This document shows positions 26,093 through 34,572 of a stretch of 64,000 bases of DNA, piece after piece. Position 1 is the first letter of the stretch; every line of letters begins with the position of its first letter. The stretch lies in contig CANHDJ010000007.1 in the NCBI GenBank assembly GCA_947459425.1, positions 22,193 to 86,192 of the forward strand, written 5' to 3'. The translations under genes were made by a program, and so were the position numbers. The DNA comes from Ignavibacteria bacterium. Its GTDB lineage: Bacteria > Bacteroidota > Ignavibacteria > Kapaibacteriales > UBA4661. The notes beneath the pieces are model-generated. The model saw only the letters and a program-made list of their open reading frames with translations. It was not told the origin of the DNA and made no database searches.

Positions 26093-26126
26093 TTTTTTAC
26101 TCGCACAGGAGTAGTGCGGTAAAAAA
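26093..26126. promoter_or_regulatory. hairpin in the divergent kinase / A2M control region
   Basis: TTTTTTAC-T-CGCAC, loop AGGAGTA, GTGCG-GTAAAAAA: 13 paired bases with one bulge. It lies 97 bp upstream of the histidine kinase start and 112 bp upstream of the A2M start. It could be an operator or an attenuator-like leader structure; direct evidence is only the symmetry. The rest of 25996-26238 shows no gene. Confidence 0.4.
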
Positions 26127-26238
26127 GGAAATCGGCGTTAGGCAAAATCTCCGTTGGTTTTCCCCCATTCCTCACGTAAATTACACGCCGATTATCAAAC
26201 AGACGCTTTCGTTCACATTTTTTCGGGAGACAGTATTT

Positions 26239-29200
26239 ATGCGGTGTTCAGAACGTTTTCGTGGATTGCTTGTTCTCGCGCTGGCGGGAATCATGCTCTA
26301 CGCTTGTAGTGGCGGCAATGACTTAGCCATTACGAGCAAAAATTTCGAGTCTCAAATTGACCTTCAGCAAAATTTGGTGCTGGAATTTTCTCACCCCCTT
26401 GTGCCGGATTCGCTACTGAATGCATGGGATTCGACGCGCTATGTGAAGTTCACGCCTGCCGTGCAAGGCTCGTTCAAATGGACATCGCCCACAACTCTTG
26501 TTTTTTCGCCGTCTGCTGCCTTCAAAGCCAGCACCGACTATAAAGCCGAGCTTACTGATGCACTTCTTCAAAATGCCGGAAAGCGAGAGCAGAAGCGCGT
26601 TTCGCTGCCGAGTGAACGGAACATTAACTTCCACACGCCCTATCTGACCCTGCAAAGTGTCGATGCCGCTTGGGTTCGTGCAGGAGGCGAACAACCATCC
26701 GCCGGAATGAGCAGTGGTGCGCCTTCAGTGGAATTGCGTATTTCGCTGCCATTTAATTACAACGTCGCACCGCAGAGCCTTTCGGAGCATCTGCAAATAG
26801 CAATGGACGGGAAAACGATTCCATTTTCGGTAAAAAATACCCAAGCCGCACAAACACTGGCATTGGCGGTACAGTGCCGTAAAGAAGATGGTGGTAAAAC
26901 GCTGACACTGACGGTCTCCAAAGGCTTGCGCTGCGTGGAAAGCGAATGGACAACGCCCGAAGAAATCAAGCAAACGCTGACCGTGCCGTCGCCGGACGAG
27001 TTCAAAATCACCGCCGTAACGAGCGATTACGACGACGATAACCCGATTATTCGCATTCAGACCTCGCAAAGCCTCTTCGATGCTCAGGTTCAGCCCTTTG
27101 TGAGCGTTCAGCCGCAGCCGAAAAATTTCAGCGTTGAAGCGTCAGAAACAGGCATTATCGTGCGCGGCGCATTCCAGCCCGACTCCGCGTATCAACTGAC
27201 CGTAAGCAAGAATTTACGCGGTCTTTTCGGCGGTGAACTGGGCGGCGATTATGTTCAAACCATAAATTTTGGCACTCTTGTTCCGGCTATCAAATTTACC
27301 GATGCCAAGGCGATGTACCTGTCCACGCAAGGTGGCAAGAATATCGGTGTGAAAATTAGTAACGTCGGAAAAATTGAGGTTATCGTTGAAAAAATTTACG
27401 AGAATAATATTCTTGCCTATGCCCGTAATGGCGGCAAAACCTACGATGGAAGCTATGATGAGGCAACTCAGCAGTATAATTCCTGGGAAGATTATGCAAA
27501 TGTTGACGATTTTGGCGACCCTGTTTTTCGTAAAATCATTGATACCAAGGGGCTTCCGAAGTCCAATGGCGCATCATTGCTGAATCTTGACTTTCAAGAT
27601 AAACTGACAGGCAAAGGGCTGTACATCGTCCGTGTCATTTCAACCGAACAAAAATGGCTCCGTGACAGCCGCATGATTGCTATTTCGGACATTGGACTGA
27701 TCGCAAAAATGAGCGATGACGCACTTTTCCTGATGGCAAATTCCATCAAAACCGCAGAACCACTTGCTTCTGCCGAAATTCGCGTGATTTCGCGCCACAA
27801 CCAAGTCCTTGCCAAAGGCGAAACCAACAAAGACGGCGTTGCGACCTTACCCAATCTTCGCGGAACCACGCCGGGAAGCACTCCGGCGCTGATTACGGCG
27901 ACAGCCAACGGCGAAACCACCTATCTGATGCTTAACGACACTCGCGTCGAGACTTCGCGCTACGATGTGGGCGGCTTACAGGAAAATGTTTCCGGTTTGC
28001 AAGCATTTATCTACGGCGACCGCGATATGTATCGCCCCGGCGAAACCGTGCGCTTCAATGTAGTGCTGCGCAATCTTGACTGGTCTCCGGCAGCAAAACA
28101 GCCTGTGAAAATCAAGATTATTCTACCGACGGGCAAGGAATATGCCGTGCTGAAGCGTACCTTGAACGATGAAGGCGCAGTCGAAAACAGTCTCGCCATG
28201 CCGACTTCCGCCATGACAGGTGGCTACGCGATTGAGGTCTATACGATGAATGATGTGCTGCTTTCTTCGCAGCGCTTCAATATCGAAGAGTTTTTGCCTG
28301 ACCGCATCTCCGTAACGATGGCACTGTCGGCAGAAGTGGCGCGTCCGGGCGAAAATGTGCGCCTGACGGCAACAGCGCTGAATCTTTTTGGTCCGCCCGC
28401 CGCAAATCGCAATTACAACGCTGAAATCTACCTTAAACATCGCTTGTTTACAGCTAAAGGCTTTGAAAAATACAATTTCGCCCTGCAAAGCGGTGGAAGC
28501 CGCTCTGGGCGCTATGGCGAGGATAATGTTGATTCTGCACCGATGGAACCGCTCACGCGGCAAGGCGTGACCAGTGCCGAAGGCACACTCGCAGAAGACA
28601 TCGAAATCCCCGCGAACTACCGCGACATCGGCTTGCTGCAAGGCTCGGCGTTTGTAACCGTGTTCGATGAAAATGGTCGCCCTGTGGTGCGGATGAAACC
28701 CTTCACCGTGCCGACGCAGGAAGTATTTTACGGCATTCTCGCCATTGACCGCTACCAAACCACGCGCCAATCCTTGCAAATCCCGCTTGTTGCGGTGGAT
28801 GCAAGCGGTAAATCCTTGAGCAATATTCAAGCACTGGTGAGGGTTGTACGGCATAATTGGGTGACGGTGTTGGAACGCGACCAATACAACACCTCGCGTT
28901 ACCGCTATGTTTCGCAAAAACAAGAAATCACCGAACTTGAGCGCACAATGACGATTAGCGGCGGCGCGACAAGCGTTGCCTTCACGCCGCGCACATCCGG
29001 CGAATACGAAGTCCGTGTTACAAAACCCGGAGTTTCGAGTTATGTAAGTGAATTTTTCTATGCTTACGGCTGGGGCGACACGCAAGCCTCTTCCTTTGAG
29101 GTGAGCAAAGAAGGAGAAATCACGATTGAAAGCGAGAAAACCGCGTACCAAAGCGGTGAAACTGCCAAGCTGCTCTTCAAAACGCCTTTTGCGGGCAAAT

Positions 29201-31752
29201 TGCTTGTAACGGTGGAGCGAAGCGGTGTTCTGGATTATTACACGCTTCAAACCGACCAAAAATCGGCGAAACTCGACATCAAAATCAAGGACGAATACAC
29301 GCCCAACGTTTACGTTTCGGCAACGCTCATCAAGCCGTTGGACGACGGTACGATGCCGCTCACCATCGCCTACGGCTATCACCCGCTCAAAGTCGAGAAG
29401 TCTGGTACGAAGCTGCCAGTGAGCATCACGGTTGCCGAGCAGTCCCGCTCAAAAACCAAGCAAACCATTACCGTACAAACGGGTGAGTCCGACGCGGAAT
29501 TGACGGTGGCAGTGGTGGACGAGGGAATTTTACAACTCAAAAACTTCCAAACCCCCGACCCTTATGGCTATTTCTACCAAAAGCGGGCGCTCCAGGTTGC
29601 AGCGCATTCGGTGTATCCGCTTTTGTTCCCCGATTTACGCCCCAAAAGCAGTTCTGCGGGCGACGCTGCCCTTGCAAACCGCATCAATCCTTTCTCCAAT
29701 AAGCGTGTAAAACTCATTGCGCTTTGGAGCGGTATTGCCAAAGCAAGCGGCGGGAAATTCTCGTACACGATAGATGTGCCAGAGTTTTCGGGTGCGCTGC
29801 GCGTGATGGCAGTGGCATACAAAGGGAGTAAATTCGGCTCGGCGGAAAAAACGATGCGCGTCGCCGACCCAATCGTGATTTCAAGCGGCTTGCCGCGCTT
29901 TTTAAGTCCGGGCGACGAAGCACTTGTGCCTGTAACGCTCACCAACACAACGCAGCGTGAAGCAAATGCGCAAGTGGCGGTGTCGGGCGAAGGCTCGGTC
30001 GGGGTTGCTGACGGTAATCAAAGCGTCGCACTTCCGGCGAATAGCGAAAAGCGTATTTTTGTCAAGGTCGGTACACGCGGCTTGGGGACTGGTGCGGTGA
30101 ATGTGCAGGTAAGCGGCATGGGTGAGAAATTCTCCGAGCGCACAGAAATGACCGTGCGCCCTGTGGCAGGTTTGGTGAAATATTCCGGTTCAGGAGCAAT
30201 GAGGGCAGGAGAAACACAGGCGTTCAGCCTTGCCGGAAACTTTATGCAAGGCACAGCGCGTGGGCGCTTGGTTGTGAGTAAATCTCCGATTGCACAATTC
30301 ACGAAAAATCTCAATTACGTCTTACAATATCCCTACGGCTGCGTAGAACAGACGGTTTCAAGCGCTTTCCCGCAAATCTATGCTGCCGACCTTGCAAAAT
30401 CGCTGAACCAGAGCCTTACGCAAAATGGCGGCAGCGCTCAAGCGACTGCGAATATCCAAGAAGCCGTCCGCAAATTAACCTCCATGCAGCTCTACAACGG
30501 CTCTCTGAGCTATTGGCAGGGCGGCACGGAAGAAAGCTGGTTCGGCACGGCGTATGGTGCGCATTTCCTCGCTGAGGCACAAAAAGCGGGATACGACGTG
30601 GGAGAGCAGTTTTTAAGTCGTTTGCAGGGGTATTTGTCCAAAAAAGTGAAAGAGCGGAATTATGAAAATTACGGGTACTTCGACCGCACCGGGCAGTACA
30701 AAACTCGGACTATTCCAGCAAAGACGATTTTTTACTCGCTCTACGTCTTGGCACTGGCGAACAAACCTGATTTTGCAACGATGAATTTCTACAAAGCAAA
30801 TCGTGATTCACTGGCATTAGATTCGCGGTATTTGCTGGCAACCGCATATTTCCTTGCGGGTGACAAAGCTAGTTATCGCAGCCTTCTTCCGAAAGCATTT
30901 GATGGCGAAAAAGCGGTCAATAGCTTCAGCGGCAGTTTTACCTCCTACGTCCGTGATGAAGCCATTTCTCTCAGCGCACTCATGGATGTCGAACCGGAAA
31001 ATCCGCAAATCGGTATTATGACCAAACACCTCTCGGAACAGCTTAAAACCTCGCGTTATTTGAGTACGCAAGAAAATGGAATGGCGCTGGTGGCGCTCGG
31101 CAAAATTGCCAAACGTGCTGCCGCTAGTGACGTAAAAGCCGTGATTTCAAGTGGCGGGCAGAAGATTGCTGATTTTGCAGGCGGAGACGTGGTATTGACA
31201 CAAAATATTGCCGGAAAGCAAGTATCGGTTGCCTCTAGCGGTACAGGAACGCTCTATTATTTCTGGGACACCGAAGGCTTGAGCGCTGATGGCTCGTTCC
31301 CGCAAGAAGACAGCTTTTTACAGGTGCGCCGTACCTTCCTGACGCGCACGGGACAGTCGTTGAACCCGGAGTCTATCATGCAAAACGATTTGGTTGTCGT
31401 AAAAATTTCGCTGGCAAGCACGAATAAAGCTAGTGTTGACAACGTGGTGATAACCGATATGCTTCCGGCAGGGCTTGAAATTGAGAATCCTCGCGTAGGT
31501 GCTGTGGCAGAACTGTCGTGGATAAAGGACAATCACGAACCGGATCATCTGGACATACGAGACGACCGCATTAACTTTTTCACAAAAGTTGAAGGCACGG
31601 TGCGGCACTACTACTACCTTGCGCGGGCGGTCTCGAAAGGCACATTCCGCTTGGGTCCCGTGAGTGCCGATGCGATGTACAACGGTGAGTATCATTCCTA
31701 CAATGGCGCAGGTGTGGTGCGGATTGCGGAGCGCGTTGGCGCGTCGCAGTAA
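26239..31752 (+). CDS. bacterial alpha-2-macroglobulin family lipoprotein
   Basis: 1837 residues. The lipobox LYAC with Cys ~23 marks a lipoprotein. Macroglobulin (MG) domains follow: YGDRDMYRPGETVRFNVVLR and YRPGE-type starts, the bait-region-like centre, then ALWSGIAKASGGKFSYTIDV and VPEFSGALRVMAVAY typical of the A2M domain. The thioester motif is intact: YPYGCVEQTVS with Cys1368 and Gln1371. The C-terminal thioester-domain helices (TSMQLYNGSLSYW) and a last MG10-like domain (ITDMLPAGLEIENP) are present. Bacterial A2Ms trap attacking proteases covalently in the periplasm. In proteobacteria the gene (yfhM) is usually followed by pbpC (PBP1C); here the next gene is a HupE-like protein instead. 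GGGAGA precedes the ATG by 11 bases. Confidence 0.95.
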   Translation: MRCSERFRGLLVLALAGIMLYACSGGNDLAITSKNFESQIDLQQNLVLEFSHPLVPDSLLNAWDSTRYVKFTPAVQGSFKWTSPTTLVFSPSAAFKASTDYKAELTDALLQNAGKREQKRVSLPSERNINFHTPYLTLQSVDAAWVRAGGEQPSAGMSSGAPSVELRISLPFNYNVAPQSLSEHLQIAMDGKTIPFSVKNTQAAQTLALAVQCRKEDGGKTLTLTVSKGLRCVESEWTTPEEIKQTLTVPSPDEFKITAVTSDYDDDNPIIRIQTSQSLFDAQVQPFVSVQPQPKNFSVEASETGIIVRGAFQPDSAYQLTVSKNLRGLFGGELGGDYVQTINFGTLVPAIKFTDAKAMYLSTQGGKNIGVKISNVGKIEVIVEKIYENNILAYARNGGKTYDGSYDEATQQYNSWEDYANVDDFGDPVFRKIIDTKGLPKSNGASLLNLDFQDKLTGKGLYIVRVISTEQKWLRDSRMIAISDIGLIAKMSDDALFLMANSIKTAEPLASAEIRVISRHNQVLAKGETNKDGVATLPNLRGTTPGSTPALITATANGETTYLMLNDTRVETSRYDVGGLQENVSGLQAFIYGDRDMYRPGETVRFNVVLRNLDWSPAAKQPVKIKIILPTGKEYAVLKRTLNDEGAVENSLAMPTSAMTGGYAIEVYTMNDVLLSSQRFNIEEFLPDRISVTMALSAEVARPGENVRLTATALNLFGPPAANRNYNAEIYLKHRLFTAKGFEKYNFALQSGGSRSGRYGEDNVDSAPMEPLTRQGVTSAEGTLAEDIEIPANYRDIGLLQGSAFVTVFDENGRPVVRMKPFTVPTQEVFYGILAIDRYQTTRQSLQIPLVAVDASGKSLSNIQALVRVVRHNWVTVLERDQYNTSRYRYVSQKQEITELERTMTISGGATSVAFTPRTSGEYEVRVTKPGVSSYVSEFFYAYGWGDTQASSFEVSKEGEITIESEKTAYQSGETAKLLFKTPFAGKLLVTVERSGVLDYYTLQTDQKSAKLDIKIKDEYTPNVYVSATLIKPLDDGTMPLTIAYGYHPLKVEKSGTKLPVSITVAEQSRSKTKQTITVQTGESDAELTVAVVDEGILQLKNFQTPDPYGYFYQKRALQVAAHSVYPLLFPDLRPKSSSAGDAALANRINPFSNKRVKLIALWSGIAKASGGKFSYTIDVPEFSGALRVMAVAYKGSKFGSAEKTMRVADPIVISSGLPRFLSPGDEALVPVTLTNTTQREANAQVAVSGEGSVGVADGNQSVALPANSEKRIFVKVGTRGLGTGAVNVQVSGMGEKFSERTEMTVRPVAGLVKYSGSGAMRAGETQAFSLAGNFMQGTARGRLVVSKSPIAQFTKNLNYVLQYPYGCVEQTVSSAFPQIYAADLAKSLNQSLTQNGGSAQATANIQEAVRKLTSMQLYNGSLSYWQGGTEESWFGTAYGAHFLAEAQKAGYDVGEQFLSRLQGYLSKKVKERNYENYGYFDRTGQYKTRTIPAKTIFYSLYVLALANKPDFATMNFYKANRDSLALDSRYLLATAYFLAGDKASYRSLLPKAFDGEKAVNSFSGSFTSYVRDEAISLSALMDVEPENPQIGIMTKHLSEQLKTSRYLSTQENGMALVALGKIAKRAAASDVKAVISSGGQKIADFAGGDVVLTQNIAGKQVSVASSGTGTLYYFWDTEGLSADGSFPQEDSFLQVRRTFLTRTGQSLNPESIMQNDLVVVKISLASTNKASVDNVVITDMLPAGLEIENPRVGAVAELSWIKDNHEPDHLDIRDDRINFFTKVEGTVRHYYYLARAVSKGTFRLGPVSADAMYNGEYHSYNGAGVVRIAERVGASQ

Positions 31753-31801
31753 GGTTTGCCCTATTATTGTTAGCGGCAGTGATGGCATTTCAGTATTATC
31801 A

Positions 31802-31837
31802 CGTCGGGCGGCTTTTTCGCCGTCCGGCGTTTTTTTT
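31802..31837 (+). terminator. intrinsic terminator of the A2M gene (family 1 hairpin plus T8)
   Basis: The family 1 stem CGTCGGGCGGC, loop TTTTTC, GCCGTCCGGCG (31802-31829) is followed directly by eight T. It starts 50 bp after the A2M stop. This copy is a textbook intrinsic terminator, unlike copies A-C near ribH, which lack the T-tract. A half copy CCGCCGGACGGC lies at 31877-31888. Nothing else is seen in the 223-bp gap. Confidence 0.8.
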
Positions 31838-31975
31838 GTGGTGTTTGCCTCCGAATTAACGGTGGTGTAGAAGAATCCGCCGGACGGCAGCGTATATGCA
31901 CTCCTCAGCCTCCCAACGAGGGTATGATATGAGCAATTATCCTATTTTTAGACCTTACCAGCACCATTTCCAACT

Positions 31976-32611
31976 ATGTTCCAAACAGAGTTTTTTTCCT
32001 ACCTCCAACTTGGTTTTTCGCACATTGCCGACCTTGCTGGCTACGACCATATTTTGTTCGTGACTGCGCTTTGTGCGCTCTACGATATGCGCCACTGGCG
32101 GCACCTGCTCTGGCTTGTTACTGCTTTTACGATTGGACATTCGGTGACATTGGCGCTTTCGACGCTCAACGTTATTGCGTTTTCGAGTAGTATCGTGGAA
32201 TTTCTTATTCCCGTGACGATTGCGCTCACGGCGTGTGTCAATATCGCAACCTTGCACAGGAAGGAGGAGTTTTTTGCGCAAGAAGAGTCGGCGAATTTTC
32301 TTCAGGTATTACGAGGGCAGGATTGGACAAAGTACGCAATGGCACTGGGTTTTGGCTTTATTCACGGGATGGGCTTTTCGACATTTTTGAAAAGTTTGCT
32401 GGGCAGGGAAGCCGCCATTACGCTGCCGTTGTTGGCATTTAATGTGGGATTGGAATGTGGGCAGATCCTCATTGTTGGCTGCCTTTTATTGCTGACCTTT
32501 GTAATGACAAGGCTTATTGGGTTGGCACGGCGCGATTGGGCGCTTATTGTTTCGGGTGCATCACTGGGAATTGCCTTGACGTTGATGCTGAAAAATGCTC
32601 CATCGTTGTAG
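31976..32611 (+). CDS. HupE/UreJ-like membrane protein
   Basis: 211 residues, six to seven hydrophobic spans. The N-terminus carries the family pattern GFSHIADLAGYDHILFVTALC followed by AFTIGHSVTLALSTL, with His and Asp residues thought to bind nickel or cobalt in HupE/UreJ transporters, and later GFGFIHGMGFSTFLKS and LAFNVGLECGQ. The sequence fits the HupE/UreJ_2 branch, often annotated as unknown. Metal specificity is unproven and no urease or hydrogenase genes are nearby. It converges with an ABC protein whose N-terminus is rich in His. Confidence 0.83.
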   Translation: MFQTEFFSYLQLGFSHIADLAGYDHILFVTALCALYDMRHWRHLLWLVTAFTIGHSVTLALSTLNVIAFSSSIVEFLIPVTIALTACVNIATLHRKEEFFAQEESANFLQVLRGQDWTKYAMALGFGFIHGMGFSTFLKSLLGREAAITLPLLAFNVGLECGQILIVGCLLLLTFVMTRLIGLARRDWALIVSGASLGIALTLMLKNAPSL

Positions 32612-32626
32612 CGTTATTTTCGCTGC

Positions 32627-32696
32627 AACATCGTCCAACAGGAGCGCAAACGCAGTTCGCAAAACTACGGTGTGAATTGCATTTGCACTCCTGTTG
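32627..32696. terminator. bidirectional hairpin made of two family 2 repeat copies
   Basis: AACATCGTCCAACAGGAGCG and the bases up to 32660 repeat copy 1 at 14532. The downstream arm 32675-32696 is an inverted copy of CAACAGGAGYGCAAA, so a ~22-bp imperfect stem forms with AGCGTATTTTT after it. It lies between the convergent hupE-like and ABC genes and probably stops transcripts from both sides. Confidence 0.6.
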
Positions 32697-32705
32697 AGCG
32701 TATTT

Positions 32706-34523
32706 TTACACCGCCGAGCGCGTATCTTCTGCCAGCATTGGGAAAAGGCGCGAAAAGAGCGTTAGTGAACTTGCCGAAAGTTCTGCCAGTGTGCCGCTTT
32801 CCACCGCTACACCTTCGCTGAGTACCAAGATACGGTCAGAGCGGCGAATGTTCTCAATGTCATTAGAAATATCAAGAATCGTCCAGTTGCCGCAAGCATA
32901 GATTCCATCAAGGATTTGGAGCTTCCGGGCTTGGTCGAGCGTGTGCAGTGCCTCGTCAATAACGAGCAGTTGCGGACGAGCAATAATCGCACGAGCAATC
33001 ATAATGCGGCACAAAATACTTTCCGAGAGATTCACGCCTGTTGCCAAAATTTCTGTATTTAAGCCATTGGGAAGTTGTACGATTTCTTCATAGACGTGTG
33101 CTGTCTTGAGCGCCCATTCAATATCTTCCGTCCCAAAATGCCTTCCAAGCATGATATTATCACGCACGGTGCCGTCAAAAATTTCCAGATTTGTCGAAAC
33201 AATACCGATTGCAGCGCGAGTGTCGCTCATTCGCAAGTGGCGTATTTCCTGACCATTCAGCAAAACACCGCCACTTTGCGCGTCGTAGAGTCGCGCCAAA
33301 AGATTGGTAACGGTTGTTTTACCCGAACCCGGCTCTCCAACAATGCTGGTGTGTGAGCATGGTGTAACCTCAAACGACAAGCCATTGAGTACATTGACTC
33401 CATCAGGGTAGGCAAAATAAATATTTTGTAACCGCAATGAAGCTGGTCCTGATCGTCGCTCAAAGTGCTCACCACCACTGGTTTCCAACTCTTTATCGGT
33501 AATATGCGATACTTTGTCAACGGCAGTAAGTAAGTCATAGTAAATATCAAATTGGCTGATAAGTTTTTCCAACGAACTCAGAATAGATAAAATCACCAAT
33601 TCTGCGGCAACCAACTGACCAATCGAAATACTTTGCTCAATGACTAAAAAGCCGCCCAATCCTAATACACCAGCGCTGGCAATTGCACGGAAAATCGCAG
33701 AACCCATCAGTTGCCGTGCCAAAACAGCAAAGTGTTTTGCACGTGCCTTCACGTATTCTTCCGCAATGTGGTCAACGCGCTCCATAATAAATTCTTCCGT
33801 CGCATAGACCTTGAAACTCGTGTGGCTGCGGGCGATTTCTTCTAGCCATTCGACAAGAGCATATTTTTTCTTTGATTCTTTGATACTTGTTTCTAAACCG
33901 CCGTAAGAAAGGGCAAAAATGACAATAGCGGCAAAAAAGAATAAAGCAAAATCAAAGATAATAAACACAGGATGATAGACAGCCAGCAAAACCAACCCCA
34001 CTAATGCTATCAACAGCGCACTCAAGCCATCTAGGAGCATTTTACTCAGCGATTTTTGAATTGTTATCACATCAAAAAATCGGTTGACGAGTTCCGGTGC
34101 ATATTCGCCGGAAAGAGCATCCATGCGGATTTTAGGCAATCGCGTGGCAATATCCAATGCTGCACGGACAAATAAACGACGCTGCAAAAGATCCACCAAA
34201 TACGATTCCATAAGCAGGAAAATGCCCGTTATCATCATTCCTATTGCCACAACTACACATAATACAATCAGTTGTGGCGTGATTACGCCCAACTGCACTG
34301 CATTGACGATTGCTTGCGAAGAAAGTGGCACCACCAAACTCAGCAAACCGGAGATAATCGAATACGTGACTAACACCCAAATATCACGCTTTTCTGCATG
34401 AATAAGGTGATAGAGTTTTTTGAGTAATTCCCATGCGGTTGGTTGATGATGATGCCCCGCCGCGCCATGGCTGGCGTGGCTATTGTGCGAATGTGCTTGA
34501 CCGTTGGTGTGGTGTGAAGCCAT
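32706..34523 (-). CDS. ABC exporter-type protein with His-rich N-terminus and degenerate ATPase motifs
   Basis: 605 residues from the ATG at 34523; upstream in-frame sequence is not family-like. Residues 4-26 contain nine His (MASHHTNGQAHSHNSH and on), then a six-helix type I exporter membrane domain (~45-330) and a nucleotide-binding domain. Walker A GEPGSGKTT (396-403) and Walker B LLVIDEA (529-535) are intact. The Q-loop glutamine is replaced (IVSTNLEIF, ~444), the LSGGQ signature reads LSESI (499-503), and the H-loop His is Asn (DISNDIENI, 554). It probably binds ATP but hydrolysis as a homodimer looks doubtful. Either a pseudo-ATPase partner of another half transporter or a diverged subfamily. 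It follows recG after 49 bp. Confidence 0.85.
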   Translation of the reverse strand: MASHHTNGQAHSHNSHASHGAAGHHHQPTAWELLKKLYHLIHAEKRDIWVLVTYSIISGLLSLVVPLSSQAIVNAVQLGVITPQLIVLCVVVAIGMMITGIFLLMESYLVDLLQRRLFVRAALDIATRLPKIRMDALSGEYAPELVNRFFDVITIQKSLSKMLLDGLSALLIALVGLVLLAVYHPVFIIFDFALFFFAAIVIFALSYGGLETSIKESKKKYALVEWLEEIARSHTSFKVYATEEFIMERVDHIAEEYVKARAKHFAVLARQLMGSAIFRAIASAGVLGLGGFLVIEQSISIGQLVAAELVILSILSSLEKLISQFDIYYDLLTAVDKVSHITDKELETSGGEHFERRSGPASLRLQNIYFAYPDGVNVLNGLSFEVTPCSHTSIVGEPGSGKTTVTNLLARLYDAQSGGVLLNGQEIRHLRMSDTRAAIGIVSTNLEIFDGTVRDNIMLGRHFGTEDIEWALKTAHVYEEIVQLPNGLNTEILATGVNLSESILCRIMIARAIIARPQLLVIDEALHTLDQARKLQILDGIYACGNWTILDISNDIENIRRSDRILVLSEGVAVESGTLAELSASSLTLFSRLFPMLAEDTRSAV

Positions 34524-34572
34524 GATGACAGAAATGAGGTAAAATGGATGAATGAACGACAACCGTCGGCTT

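Noticed and set aside
28123..29382. A 419-codon minus-strand frame inside the A2M gene
   Set aside because: Antisense to a coding region with strong family motifs; its Arg/His/Cys-rich translation is typical of an opposite-strand shadow.
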